A DNA stretch of 64,000 nt, from positions 1 through 64,000 of the forward strand of contig JALJCO010003429.1 of the NCBI GenBank assembly GCA_023101725.1, in the 5' to 3' direction. The position numbers and the translations under genes were made by a program. The DNA comes from Atherinomorus stipes (taxonomy: Eukaryota > Chordata > Actinopteri > Atheriniformes > Atherinidae). The notes under the pieces are model-generated. The model had not been told where the DNA came from and made no database searches. It saw only the letters and a program-made list of their open reading frames with translations. Shown here piece after piece: positions 22,923 through 35,100 of the stretch. Each line of letters begins with the position of its first letter. Position 1 is the first letter of the stretch.

Positions 22923-25822
22923 CATGAATGCAGCATGAAAAGTACAAATGAGTTGCTTGTGATATACAACTGCTACACAATATCCCTTTAACCAAAGCAC
23001 CACACCACATGTGGACAGAAACAAAGGGGTCAGCCTTGCTTTGTTTTTATGCCAGGTCATGTGGGAAATTACATATTTTTCAACCAATAAACGAATTGCA
23101 TTGTGGTCTGGATCAGTTAGATCAGTACCCCTACGAAAGGGTCCCAAAAAAGTGGGACGAGTCAGGTCGGATATACAGTAAGGGTGAATCCCATTTCACC
23201 CCTTAGCCCTTCCCCTCTGTTTTGCACGTTCATGTGTAGGGGTAGGGGTGTCCCAATACCTGTTAGGATGGAGGGGAAGGGCTAAGGGGTAGGGCTATAT
23301 ACCCCTTCAAACGATTATTTTTTAGGAGCACACTTCAAACAGAGGTGTATTAAAATAACCGGCAAGATGGCTGCTACCGAGTCCAAAAACATCCAAAAAT
23401 GTAAATATTTTCTCCATAGATAAAGTTTAAAAGGTATGAAAACCATTTTATTGTCTAGTTTAATGCTGTTCAAATTTTTAACAGTCATTTTCTTTGTAAA
23501 ATGCACATGGAAAAAAAATCGCTAGTACTACATTGATGTTTCGGTTACATAAACGCTACCAGGCTGAAAACCAGCGGTGCTCTGTAGGCAGCCCTGATAA
23601 TCTACACTGATAGATGATCAATAAAAATTTCGGCAACATTACTGCTGGTCTTTATTTACATGGAGGTCCTTCGTGGGATATAACGCAAGCAGGGATGTCA
23701 TGCACAAATCGAACTTGCTTGTTAAAGTTAATCCACAGCTGTAGACGGCTTGATTGGTTTGTTTTCCAGATTTGCGCCGCTATCCATCCATCTATCAACT
23801 TTCCCAAGTCAAAGAATCACTCCTACTCCTCAAAATATAAGAGACCCTCAGAGGTGTCCTAAATGGGTAGGAATTTGCCTATAGAGGATGGCACTGAGGC
23901 CAGACAGATGTGCACGAACATTCTGGTTGCAGGAGGACATTTTGGCATCGTTTGATAAGAAGCAGCTGATCAAACGATACTGTTTGGACAGAGTGGGTAT
24001 AATTTGTGTTATGATTTTATACTGTAAGGGATAAAATCTCATCAGTAACCACACGCAGCAGAACTTTCATGCCGTAATTCAATGTCATCACAATGCTTCA
24101 ATATCTTGCAACAGGAAAAAAGGAACAGTGCAATTCTAATTTAGGGCCGTCATAGCCATCAATAAATGGTTCCATTCAGCGATTGGTCAGTTCAATTTCT
24201 TTTCCCATAAGTCAACTCTTAACAATGTTATTAGGAGCAATCTTAATATGTTTGATAAATTTGTCCCCAAGTCATTTCTCCCCCCAAGACCTCTCCTTGA
24301 AAGATTATTTGACCAGTCCCTTGTTGCCTTCATAGCTCTCATAGTTGCTTTCTGTCCCAACTAAATGCCAACATGCCAAAAATACTAGCATGCAGATTTG
24401 ATGAGGTAACCATGTTTATCACATTATATCAGCATGCAACAACAAATAAAAAATAGAACTTGGAATGATGGAATATAATTTTATTTTGCTTGACTGAAAA
24501 ATCTAAATGATGCTATTAGCAATGAGCTAAGCTGTAATTAACAAAAGCTATTCTAAGTTGTTAAGATGCCAATGATCCAAGTGGTAAAATTGTTGATGTT
24601 TTCATTAGTTTCCCAAGGCTACAAAATCATTTCCCAGATACATAAGTTTATAAAGAATATGTGGTAATTGTTTTGTGGCTACATAGTAGGTGTCTCAGTG
24701 TGTTAAGATAGCTTAGCTTTACCAGGCATTTACTTGCTCTTTTAGGAAAGTCAGTGATGTGTATTCTCTCAGTCTGTCATAAATATTTATTGTCATCATT
24801 TGGACAGATTTTCCCCGAGCGTTTGAGATTAACAAAAGGGGATTCAAAGTAAACATATTTTCCACTTCAGTTCATTTAGTTGCAGACACAGATGGAGCCG
24901 TTATGAGTTTAGTTTACCGTCAGGCATTCTTGCACTTTGTCTGCATGCTGTTCTGGGACTATCTTTCTGAGGTAACCACTTTTACCTGATGACTTAAAAA
25001 AAAAAAGAAAAAAGCATCCTGGAAAATACACATTTGAGTTGTTGGAAAGAAGAATTATATAGAGCATCATTTTATTAAGTGACAGTCGTTTCTGGTAAAT
25101 TATATTAATTACCTTTGTAGTGTTGCAAAGCATAAGTGGTGATCTCTACTCAAACAAAAAAGCTCTTCCATGAGTGAATAAATAAAAAAATACCATTTAA
25201 AAAATTTGTATTTATATCTTTTATAGTTGTTTAGTCAAAGAGGTTTTTCTTCAACAGCAGGATTCTCATCTAAAAGATTTTAAATATTCAAAGCCTCCCT
25301 GCTTGATGCTGCCACACACACGAATTTCTCCTCCTTTGGTTTCTGAGGATGAGGAGAAAGTTCAATATTAGCTCTGAGATTATAAACTTAGAGAGGAAAA
25401 ATGGGCATATTGTGAAATGGTCCATTACCATCAGTCAAAGAGACACTAGCACGTCATTAAAGGAAAACTGGCAAATTCCAGCTCTGTCTTCTGAGGATGT
25501 CTCATTAAAATCCTCTTATCTGGGTGAATGGTTTTGGCTTCGGTGGAGCAGCCGCTCACACGATAATGACTTTAGTGACATTGCCGCCATTCTCGTCATA
25601 TTATAATGTCCATTTGAAAGGTGATTTAAATAGCTTTGAATATTCAGTTTCATAAGCTCATAAAGCCCGCACAAACAAAGCCAAAAAGGGGAAATAGGAT
25701 TTGATGAAAAGTATCTGGAAAGTTTATCTTTAGTCAAGAGCATCTTGCCTTCTGAGGTGGAAGCACATATTTTTCATATGTTAGTTTTTTATGGAGTAAA
25801 AGCTGTGGGTACTTTCAGTTAA
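22923..25822. other. Intergenic; one perfect 19-bp hairpin near 23200-23290
   Basis: 23199-23217 and 23271-23289 are perfect inverted repeats (CCCCTTAGCCCTTCCCCTC), with TTTTGCACGTTC just inside. The same words occur in the 63140 element, so this is probably a short relative. The remainder shows no genes or readable repeats. Confidence 0.5.
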
Positions 25823-27315
25823 AGGCAAGGTAGGGGATCCAGGAAAAACTGTAAAAAAAAAAAAACGCCACCTCAGGCCACTCCGTCGGGTCTCTCTTCA
25901 ACCCTTTAGTCACAAAGGCCAACAGTCGGTGCCAATTATGTCTAGTTTCCTGAGATACCGTTCCCTGTCCTGAAAACTAAGAACCTCGAAATAAGCCATT
26001 TGGACCTACAAATACGAATTTGAGAATCGGTATTTTAACGTTGGATCTAGTCTGACAAGCAATGTTTGTTATTCCACTTGCCCAAAACACCTACTACCAC
26101 TCACCATTAAACCACTCAAAATTGCTGAAACCAAGAGGATACCAGTCAGCGCCGAAAATATGTTTGTCTGCAGGCTTTCAGTCGTTTTTGGGTGGTGGTA
26201 TTTTGTCAAAATATTCCAGTTGGTCGTAGATAATGGTCTGTGAAAAACGCCGGTTTAACATGGGTTTCAATGGCACAGTGGCGCTCCTTTCCCCCACATC
26301 CGGAACGGATGTGACGTATTTGGGGGCATATCCTATTTTGCGGAGTGTATCTGTGCGAGACGAGAGGCGGGACTAACCGGAGGAAAGTAAAACGGAGAGA
26401 ACCAATCAGAGAAACACGGAAGTGACTAACTGGCGGCCTTCAGCGTAGTTCGGCACTCTGTTGCTATGTAGCTATGGCAACACCTGAAGTCGGCGTTTAC
26501 ACGTTTTTTTTCCCCTCTCTATTTAATGTAATTTTTTTGTGTATATTAACATAAAATGTTTGGTTTTATTATAATAAATACTCTGTTTCATGTAAGCATT
26601 GTTTATTGCTGAACTACTAATATGACAAAACGTTTGTGTCGCACATCATGTAACTATGACCCGGAAGCTGTTAGTTAAGCACCAAAACAGAGCAGAAACA
26701 GTGGGGGAGACGTTGGAGGAGTTTTACGTTCCTGTTAATAATTCTACTGCTGCGCTATGATTGGTCCGGTCAATTTTTTACCGGAGTGGAAATCACTTCC
26801 CAATGGAGGGAACCCAGACTGACTGGCCGTGTATCTCATACGTGGCGTTGGTCAGGCTGGTGTACCAGGCTAGTGTAAAACATCCTCACTGCAAACACCA
26901 ACACCTCCATGACTTGATCCACATCCACATTTTTCTTTTTTAAGAGCAAACAGCGGCATAGATTAGTGCAGCGAGCAGCCATGTTGGTCTGCACTGTAAG
27001 ACGCTCACGGTGAGTTGCGAGCGTGTGCACACAAGCGCAGGGAGGGTGGGAGGGGGACTAACGGCAGTCGAGTTTGATGGACATATAATAATTTAATCAA
27101 TAAGCACGGGCCGTTAGCAGCCCCATCCATTGAAATTAATTTAATTCATTTCATTGGATGGGGTTTTTCCAGTCCTCTATGTTACACAGGTGATTAATTT
27201 TTTTAATTTTTGTGTCAGAACATTTAATTAATTGGCTGCAGTCGGGGTGTGAAGAAGACTTTAAGCAATATACTGTAGTAAAAAATGCTCCTGGAAAACT
27301 TCATCCACCCTGCCT
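25823..27315. mobile_element. TTAA element, 1.49 kb, containing a nested copy
   Basis: The left end AGGCAAGGTAGGGGAT follows TTAA (25819-25822). The right end CATCCACCCTGCCT is its inverted partner and precedes TTAA (27316-27319). The interior is non-coding and includes 26352-26872, which belongs to the 9-bp-TSD family described at 35102. A family of this type (TTAAAGGCAGGGTAGG ends) is common in teleosts to my knowledge. Confidence 0.8.
26352..26872 (-). mobile_element. Truncated copy of the TAGCCTGGTACACC element
   Basis: This is the reverse complement of 35102-35600 with scattered changes. It ends in GGTGTACCAGGCTA at 26872. The other terminal repeat is missing: the similarity stops at about 26352 (GTGCGAGACGAGAGG), and the sequence to its left belongs to the enclosing TTAA element or to unknown DNA. 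Confidence 0.85.
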
Positions 27316-29377
27316 TTAAAGATTCAAGGCTGAGCAAGATAATTGTTAAATTATTTGGTTAACTAATTACTTTCATGTATATTAGTGCATATTTGCAAAT
27401 AAGGAAAACCATAGTGGCGTCATATTAAACCACTGACTCGAACAAACCAACAGAGTTAAGCCTTTAGCATTGGTTTTCAACACAGTGGGTCATACAATTA
27501 TTATTTCTGGAGTCATGATCCGATTGGTGCTCTGCTTGCAGACAGTAGGCTACAGACCAAAGTAATACCAGTTTCTCGTTGTGATTTAATGTATCGTCAT
27601 CAATAACTAAACAGAATTATGTATCGGTCTATAGCTCATCCCAACAGGACACCCAAACTTGTGCAAGATGTTGATATTGTCACATTTGTGACTCCCCATG
27701 GCTTCAGTGGTCAAACCTGCTAACTGTGAGGCGCCAGAGAGCACTGCTCAGTTGTTTGCATTCAATTAGCGCACCATTAGAGGGAGAATCTCACACACTA
27801 GGGTTTTAATATCTGGCCGCAAAGAGTCTGCCAACAGGACGGCGATTGGTTGGAGAAAATCAAAGTCTGTATCCTCCATCTATTTTTGTCGCTTTCAGGT
27901 AGTGAGTGTATCCAGTTTCAAGTTTGTCAAAATCCACATCTCAAAAGGATTTTCTTGAGCCATCCACGTCATTTTTCATTTCATTTAACCCACAAGCATA
28001 GTTTGTAGGAATAATAATAGAGAGCTCAGCCTTCACCAAGGATTATTTTAAACTTCTGTTGGTGCTCCTTTGAGAATACAATGACCAGGTTATACTGTGA
28101 TTCACAGGAGTATAGAAGCTGCTGTGTCATTAAACCAAAGCCCAACAGCATGTGAAAACAACTGTTCAAAACATCCCTGGCACTCATGTGATTTGCATTT
28201 AGGACCTTCATCAGGAATAAATAATAAAGTCTTTCCAGAAGGCCTGAAACAACTTTAGTACTTGCAGCTGCTTCTCTACTGGACACAACAGAATGTTGTG
28301 CCAATCCAATTTGCCTTCATCAACATTGAGCAATATGTTGAATTATATTTATTCAAAATATGTATATGGACATGTCCTACCCCATGATTACTTTTTTCCC
28401 CAAGAATGCTGTAAGTGCTAAATCTCTTATCTTCCCATGCATAGATGATTTATATGGACAATATGTCAACATTGAATGGTTACAGTATATTCTTGCAGCG
28501 TTATATAGTTTGCATATCTTGTGTTTCTGTCACATGACTTCAAATGTGTGAGAAGCAATTCTTAAAATGCACGTACAGCACCGATGAGAACATTGTGCAT
28601 TTAACTTTTCCGTTAAATGCAATAGGAAAGTGTGTAAACTTGACTGGTAGTGTACAAACGTGTCATAAAAGGACTGCAGGAGAAAAAAAAAAGGTTTTGT
28701 AAACCATGTCATTTCCCCCTATAAACCTAGGTTAAGTACTCAAGAGGAAGGAAGACAACCATTTGCTATGAAAATCATGTTGTGAGTTTTAAATTTACAA
28801 AGTATAGCTTTACTTTATGCAAAAAAAAAAAATCTTACTGTTCCTTAAACTGCACTCGCTTCACTGTGACTCAAACTTATGTCATCTTTATTGAACAACA
28901 GGGCTAGCTATAAAAAAAATAAATAAAAAATGAAGACATCAAATGTCCACAGACAGGGGCTGCAGCGTTGCATTGACTGATGTTTGCATGAGATTATAAA
29001 TTGAGTTTTCTTAAGCCATAACACAATGTTGGCAAATCACTCCTGCATAAGGTGCCATATTTCTGCTGACAGAGTCTAAATAATTCACATACTGATATAA
29101 TTTGTCTCGTGCTTTGAATAATATCAATCATATTGTCATCTCTATGTTTGCCCCCACATCACTCAATAACATATGCCCAGTAAGACGGCTTTTGGACACC
29201 AATCATTCATCCAGATCCTTCTGGTCGTGATTAGATGTCTTCATTTCTAATGTAGGAAACAGAGTTTCTAGGATGCTTTCTAAAGTTCAGGTGAAGCTAA
29301 AAAAAAAAAAATTAGGCTACAGCAGTGAAAATTACATACAAATAGTCAAGCAGACATCTTGGAAATTTTCTTTAAAG
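27316..29377. other. Intergenic, no gene recognised
   Basis: AT-rich sequence with short A-runs. The 92-codon minus frame at 28026-28304 has no motif. No repeat ends were found until the hAT MITE at 29378. Confidence 0.4.
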
Positions 29378-30432
29378 TAGGGCTGTCAGGCGATTAAAAA
29401 AAAAAAAAAATTATGTAATTAATTACCGGATTTGTAATTAATTAATCTAGTTAATCACATTTTAATCTCATATCTGCTAAAGCAGTTGTGGGGAACAATG
29501 GTCCTCAAGGGCCACAGTTCTATAAGTTTTCCATGCAAACTGGCCCCAACACAGCCGATGAAGTTCTGTAGAGTGACTCAGTAGCTGCGTTTACATGGAC
29601 CCAAATAGACCGATTGCTTTCGGTTTAAAAGCTCTTTCGGAATGAAAATGATCCATGTAAACGCCTCTTTCCGAATGAAAAGCACCGAACCGAATGAATT
29701 TTCTTTCGGTTTCACAGGGGTAGAATATTCCTTTCCCCAAATCGAACGGGGTATCATGTAAACGCTGAATCGGAAAGTTGTGAGGTTGCGCTCTTACAGC
29801 GCATGCTTCGACGAGACGTCAACGTGAAACAAGTGACGTTTCCTCACTTTGACAGATGGCTGTGAACGACGTCATTCCCTGGACAGCGAGAAAGTTTGTT
29901 CTCAAACTTCAACCCTGTCTCTAGCGGCTTTTCCTCTTAGTTGTTTCCAGTAGGAGCGCATGAGGATCAGCTGCTGCTTCATTAACGTCCTGCAGAAACC
30001 ACGACGACTGTGACGATCAGCTGTTTGTAGACCTCCGTCTTTAATAAATAACGTGATTTACATCATTCTGCGCATGTCAGGCAGGATTATTCTGAATGAC
30101 TATTGGCGCATGTACACGCCAGATCCGAATGTATTAGTTCCCATGTAAACAGCTGTCCTGAAATCCTCAATCAGAATGATTTCAATCCGAAAGGGAAAAA
30201 GTCTCCATGTAAACGTGGCCAGTGACACGTCTTCTTCTAGTGTTTATTGGCGGTTGGCAAACAGCTTTAGGTGCATTAGCGCCACTCACTGCCTGGGTCA
30301 TTCAGTGGGCCAAATTTACAATGCTCGAGCATTGAACTGGCACTCTGAATTAATCGCGTTGATTTTTTTCGTAATGCATTAATTTTCAGTGTGATTAATT
30401 AATCTAATTAATGCATTAAATTGACGGCCCTA
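29378..30432. mobile_element. hAT-type element with perfect 8-bp TSD, 1.06 kb with nested insert
   Basis: Flanked by CTTTAAAG at 29370-29377 and 30433-30440. The ends are TAGGGCTGTCA and (inverted) TAGGGCCGTCA, followed on each side by ATTAATTAATCTA-type AT-rich sequence and AATCGCG-like words, a well-known fish hAT MITE design. The middle (about 29481-30220) is unrelated sequence, partly the MITE described next, so the original element was probably about 0.3 kb. Confidence 0.9.
29584..30220. mobile_element. MITE with GTTTACATGGA ends nested in the hAT element
   Basis: The left end GCTGCGTTTACATGGA and right end TCCATGTAAACGTGGC pair at 14 of 16. Sub-terminal TCCATGTAAACGCC (29651) and CCCATGTAAACAGC (30140) repeat the motif. 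The interior has CpG-containing sequence and no frame of note. No clear target duplication. Confidence 0.6.
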
Positions 30433-30462
30433 CTTTAAAGCTAAGCAGAACACTGTCTAAGG

Positions 30463-30759
30463 CAGTGGTTCTTAAACTTTTTTTACAGGGCCCCCCTTTC
30501 ATTGGAATTAACAATGTCAAGCCCCCCCATCCCACCACCACTACCACATGTACCCAAACATGTACCATGAAATACATGAAAAAAATACACTGGATTTGAT
30601 GTGCGGGGCAATGACTATTGATTCATCATCATTTTTTCATTAGTACTTTGAAGAATATGCCCATTTTTTGTTAGAAATACAATAACTAGGCCTGGCTGGT
30701 CCCCCCTGACAGAGCCCTGAGCCCCCCGGGGGGCCCGCCCCCCAGTTTGAGAACCACTG
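30463..30759. mobile_element. hAT-type MITE with perfect 8-bp TSD, 297 bp
   Basis: GTCTAAGG flanks it at 30455-30462 and 30760-30767. The ends CAGTGGTTCTTAAACTT and (inverted) CAGTGGTTCTCAAACTG pair well. The interior is rich in C-runs (CCCCCC) on both arms, so the ends could fold together. Non-coding. Confidence 0.92.
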
Positions 30760-30767
30760 GTCTAAGG

Positions 30768-31932
30768 ACAGGGAGTGTAGAACCAAAAAGACTTCTTCAT
30801 TGTCCTCTATATACAGTACATTTCATAACGTCATATTAGCTGGCTGAGATGGGAATTTAATTTAGTTCACAAAAGAAAGGGATCCTGTCAGAACCAGCAT
30901 CCCGAGGGGTTTTAATCACAGAAAACTAAAAATACCGTGTATGCAGTTTTTTTTTTTCACCCAAAGAAAAAAAAAAACCCTGCCAGCAATATGAAACCTC
31001 AACCATCAGTAATATATACAAACATAATTGTATTTTGTCAAGTTACTGTGATATTTCCGCACAAAATAACATTTACTTTTATTTTCAGAGCTGGTTTGTT
31101 CTATATAAGAAGAGCTTCATACAGAAAACTTGATATACATTGCAGGAATCAAGCCAAACAATGAACTGTCATTTATTTCACCCATGGACTGCTTTATTAA
31201 AATGAGTCCATGTCAACAGTGTCTTTATATGATTCTGACTAGAAGAATTAACTAGGATGTTTACCCTCATTTGGCTTTGTGAGAATGGCCATATTCCAGT
31301 TATCTCACATTTCAGTTTTAGCAGGATTTAATGCTAAAGCTGAGAAAAAATGCACATAATATGAAGTTATTTTTGTACTCTGTTTTATTAAACAACATTT
31401 ATGTACAAATATATTTATCACGGGACATGTAAAATAGTACATTTCAACATGGTGTAAATGGCTTTGGTTGCATGTGGTGCAAATATCCAAACTCTACTAT
31501 GATGCTGAAAGTATTTACACAACACTCAGTAAACACAAAAGTGAAATTCAAACATCTGCAACGTTTTTTTCCCAATCAAAACAAGTTTTGATTGCTTGCA
31601 ATTTCCATACTTACACATTCTTTAATTTACATGTTCCACCATGATTTAGTATAACTGATCCTGCTGCCACAACATCAACCTGTAAAATTGAGGCTTCAAA
31701 GTCAGATTCAAAGTACAATCATGCAGTTCCCTGAGAGGTTATTAACACTTTACTTCCTTTAGCAGCCAGACTTGGATGAGAGGTAAGAAAGCAAAGTCAC
31801 TGTTTATGCATTACACTTTTTTTTTTTTTTTTTTTGGCCACAGAGTCTCCTCGACAGATGGAGTCCACTGGATAGTTTTGATCTTTCAAAATGTGAAGAA
31901 AAACCGCATCCCTCCACCAGACCCACCTTTGG
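30768..31932. other. Region downstream of the MGAT5B stop; likely holds its 3' UTR
   Basis: It lies 3' of the MGAT5B stop (minus strand). AATAAA on the minus strand occurs at 31384-31389, with others near 31192 and 31164; any of these could be the polyadenylation signal. A run of about 18 T on the plus strand (near 31809-31827) would be poly-A in the transcript. No other gene was seen. Confidence 0.4.
31384..31389 (-). promoter_or_regulatory. Candidate MGAT5B polyadenylation signal (AATAAA)
   Basis: AATAAA on the minus strand, about 545 bases after the stop codon at 31933. It is one of several; without transcript data it cannot be preferred strongly. Confidence 0.3.
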
Positions 31933-32131
31933 TCATAGACAGTCCCTGCACAGTGCCACCTGTCCGTTCCGATAGTCCCTGCAGGGGCAAAGGCGTTGGT
32001 ATTTCATGCTGGAGCCAGCACAGCTGAAAAGTAGCGGATCCCGCTGGAGGCCACATTCAGCATGCTCTGCTGAGAAGGCAGGGAAGAGGTGGTTCATCTC
32101 CGACTCCACTCCTTCACACTCAAAACTCAGC
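31933..32131 (-). CDS. mgat5b: MGAT5B exon i (last), with stop
   Basis: The acceptor TTTGTGCCCAG precedes 32131. The exon completes the split Ala codon, then encodes LSFECEGVESEMNHLFPAFS, AECGLQRDPLLFSCAGSS and YQRLCPCRDYRNGQVAL, ending CRDCL and TGA at 31935-31933. The cysteine pattern of the C-terminal LCPCRD..GQVALC block is diagnostic of the MGAT5 family, and ESEMNH of the B form. Confidence 0.96.
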
Positions 32132-35100
32132 CTGGGCACAAATGTGGAAGAGGAGCATAAACATAACAGTATCAATAGACATATGAAAAAACACGAGTGC
32201 ATTTAATATTAACATTAGCACATAATGCCTTAGAGTTATCATTAGTTATTTGACACATATAGTTATTATTAATGCTACAGTGTTGCTTTGAGAGCCCCTC
32301 AGAGTAAAAGGGAAATTCTAAGCATGGGAAAGGGGGAGCCAGTGGCTTCTTTACCTTGTGCTGCTGTGTCATCTCGAAAACAGAAGTGCAAATGAAGCAT
32401 GAAAGTGTTTGGAGGGAGTGATTTAGCAGAATGTGTTGTTTGCAAGATGAATACAGTTTTAAAAATGGTCCCAATCAGATGTTACATCACAGAGACGGGA
32501 TAATACTGAACTGAGTAGAAATAACAAAAGTTTCCCTTTTCTACCTGAATCGGCATTAATTATACAGTCAGTATTTAGCTATGATTCAGTAAAGTTAAAC
32601 TAGTATAATCCTTTATTTTTTCACAAAATATTTTTTCTTTAAAAAATACACTTCTGTTTCTTTTCTATCCTGCTCACTGGTTGGATAACTTCTGATTCTA
32701 TACATTAACAAATGCAGGATTATTCTTCCTTATCCATCTGCAGTTAATCACATTAAACAGATTATCCAAATTAAAGAGATTATAAAAACCCCCTTACGCG
32801 TTGAAGGCCTCCTTTATGTTGATGAACCGATACAAAGCGGGCTCGCAGATTAGTCCTTCACTCTGGCACGCCTCCACACACGACTGGCCTTGCAGGGATG
32901 TCAGGAGCCGCAGTGCAGTGAGAGGAGGCCACGATGAGATGGAGCTGCTGTTGGAGACCCAGCTTAGGATTCTGGAGTTAGGCAGGGGGATGAAAGGACT
33001 TCCGAGCAAAGCCCGAGATGAGTTGACTGGAGGAAACGGAACTTCAGGGGAGCAAAAGTCCTGCAGGTGCAAAGGTTATAATAACCAGGATCAGTCATGT
33101 TTTCAGTGTTAGATCTGTCAGGTGAAACGTACACAATCCTCCACAGCAGAGCATCACTCTCAGTGCCTGAGATTGTAAATAACAAAAGAATTGTTAAAAT
33201 ACACTTTTTCCTTCAACAAAACAAGATATCAATGATTTAACTGAATTCTTTTTCATTTATTCTTCTGGAAACGGTGATACACAAGGGTACTTATCAGATA
33301 TAATAACTTCCCCGTATTCCAGGAAATGATATGGATACAGAAATGCTGTCCAATAACAAATAAGATGTGGAGGCAGGATTGTGCTCTGGTGAGAGCCCTG
33401 ATTAGATCCTCCCTTTCCAGCTGGGCCTATTCATAAAACCCAGGTAATAACATTTCTCTGACATGTCCCTCTGGCCTCTAGACCAGTTTATTAAACAGGC
33501 TTCTCGTGCCCGCAGGCAATAACCAAGCTTCCAATCTTCTCAACCCTGCTGCACTTCCTCTCCTAAACACAGACATACTTGATCTTACACACACTCGTAG
33601 GAACTGACATATTCAGACAGTCACGGAGAATACAGTTTATTTCTACTTGTTGAACCGACAAAGCTTTGAATTCTTATTTTTACTCCCCTTTTTATAATAA
33701 TGGTCATTGTTGATGTAGTGCTCTTTTGTGCTCTAGACCTCATTATATAGTTACAGCAGCTTCAAAGATAAGCCTTGTGAAGGCTGCTATTATGAGTCAT
33801 CACAGCTGGAAAACTTCATTCTCCACACAGGAGACCAAAGAAAGTATGAAACCTGAATACTTTTATTTTCTGGTATTGGAAAAAGCAACATCTACAGGTT
33901 TTTTTTTTGTATATGTGATTGCATAAACACACAGATGGACTTTTACAGAAAAGGAAGATTAGGCAGTCTAGTATAAAGGTCACAGAAAAGTCTTCACACA
34001 TCCCTGCCAGTATAGACGGAGAAGTTCAATATGGTAATCAGAAAGTGAGACTAAAAGATGTGTCACAAGAGAGGTTTTAAATTAAATCGGAAAAAAGTGA
34101 AAGATTGGGTAGAAAAAGTTAAAAGCAGAAAGAAGGGGACAGTCTGTGAGTCTGCCTTTCACACTCCAGGCGGTAAATAACAATCTCCGTTAGTCGCTGC
34201 ACAGTGTTTAAGTTATTTTTGACATGAGGGGAGACGTGGTGCAAGAGCAGGGCCAAAGCTAATAATTCTTTTCCTTTCACTTTGTTATTGTCATATTGTG
34301 TCATTGTTTTGGGTGGAAGTGGAAAAAATGTGTTCTGATCTTAGTTTGCTTATTAAATTAGAAGTTCTTTCTGTTCTACTGGGAGACTTTGTAAAAAGTA
34401 GTGACTCAGTTAATATTATTTTTGGTAAACTATTTTCAAGATTTCACTTAGTATTGATTTGTTCAAAACATTTATTCAGCAATTTTCTGTTTTGAAATGT
34501 TATATGATTGAAATGGAAAATGAAGCCAAAAAATACAAGTGGAGATGGGACACTCAAATGCTTATTATGTATGGTGGCCCACAGGTGCAAATGCGATTCA
34601 TATACAAGCACCTGCAAAAGGAAAAACACTGCATAAATGAAAACTGCAACAAGGAAATGCAGCATAAACTAAAATAGCTGCAACAAGAAAAAGCTGCAAA
34701 AACAAGAACTACAACAATAAATGCAAAAAAGATTTTTGTTTTTGCTGCATTTTCTTGTTGCAGTTGATTTTGCAGCATTTTTATCGTTGCCGTTTTTGCA
34801 GCATTTTCTTCTTGTAGTAGTTTTAATTTTTACAGCATTTTGTTCTTGCAGTTGTTTTTGTATATGAATTGCATCTGCACCTGTGGGCCACTGCAATTTT
34901 GACCTTATTCATATGTGGACCTTCTACGGCCTTAAGTATTTTACCCAAGACATTGTTTTTGGGATGCACTGGTAGCATGCAGTGCTTCTCAGATTTTGTA
35001 TGAAAGGTATAGAACCTTGTCCACTTGATGTGGCTTTATTTGGCAAGTCAAGATCGGTCTGATTAAAGTTATTCTTTAGACCGGTTTTGGCTCGTCAAAA

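Noticed and set aside
31807..31827. Poly-T/poly-A run as a processed pseudogene tail
   Set aside because: It lies just after the MGAT5B stop, with no retrocopied sequence next to it.
32801..33112. 103-codon plus-strand frame
   Set aside because: Shadow of MGAT5B exon h on the other strand.
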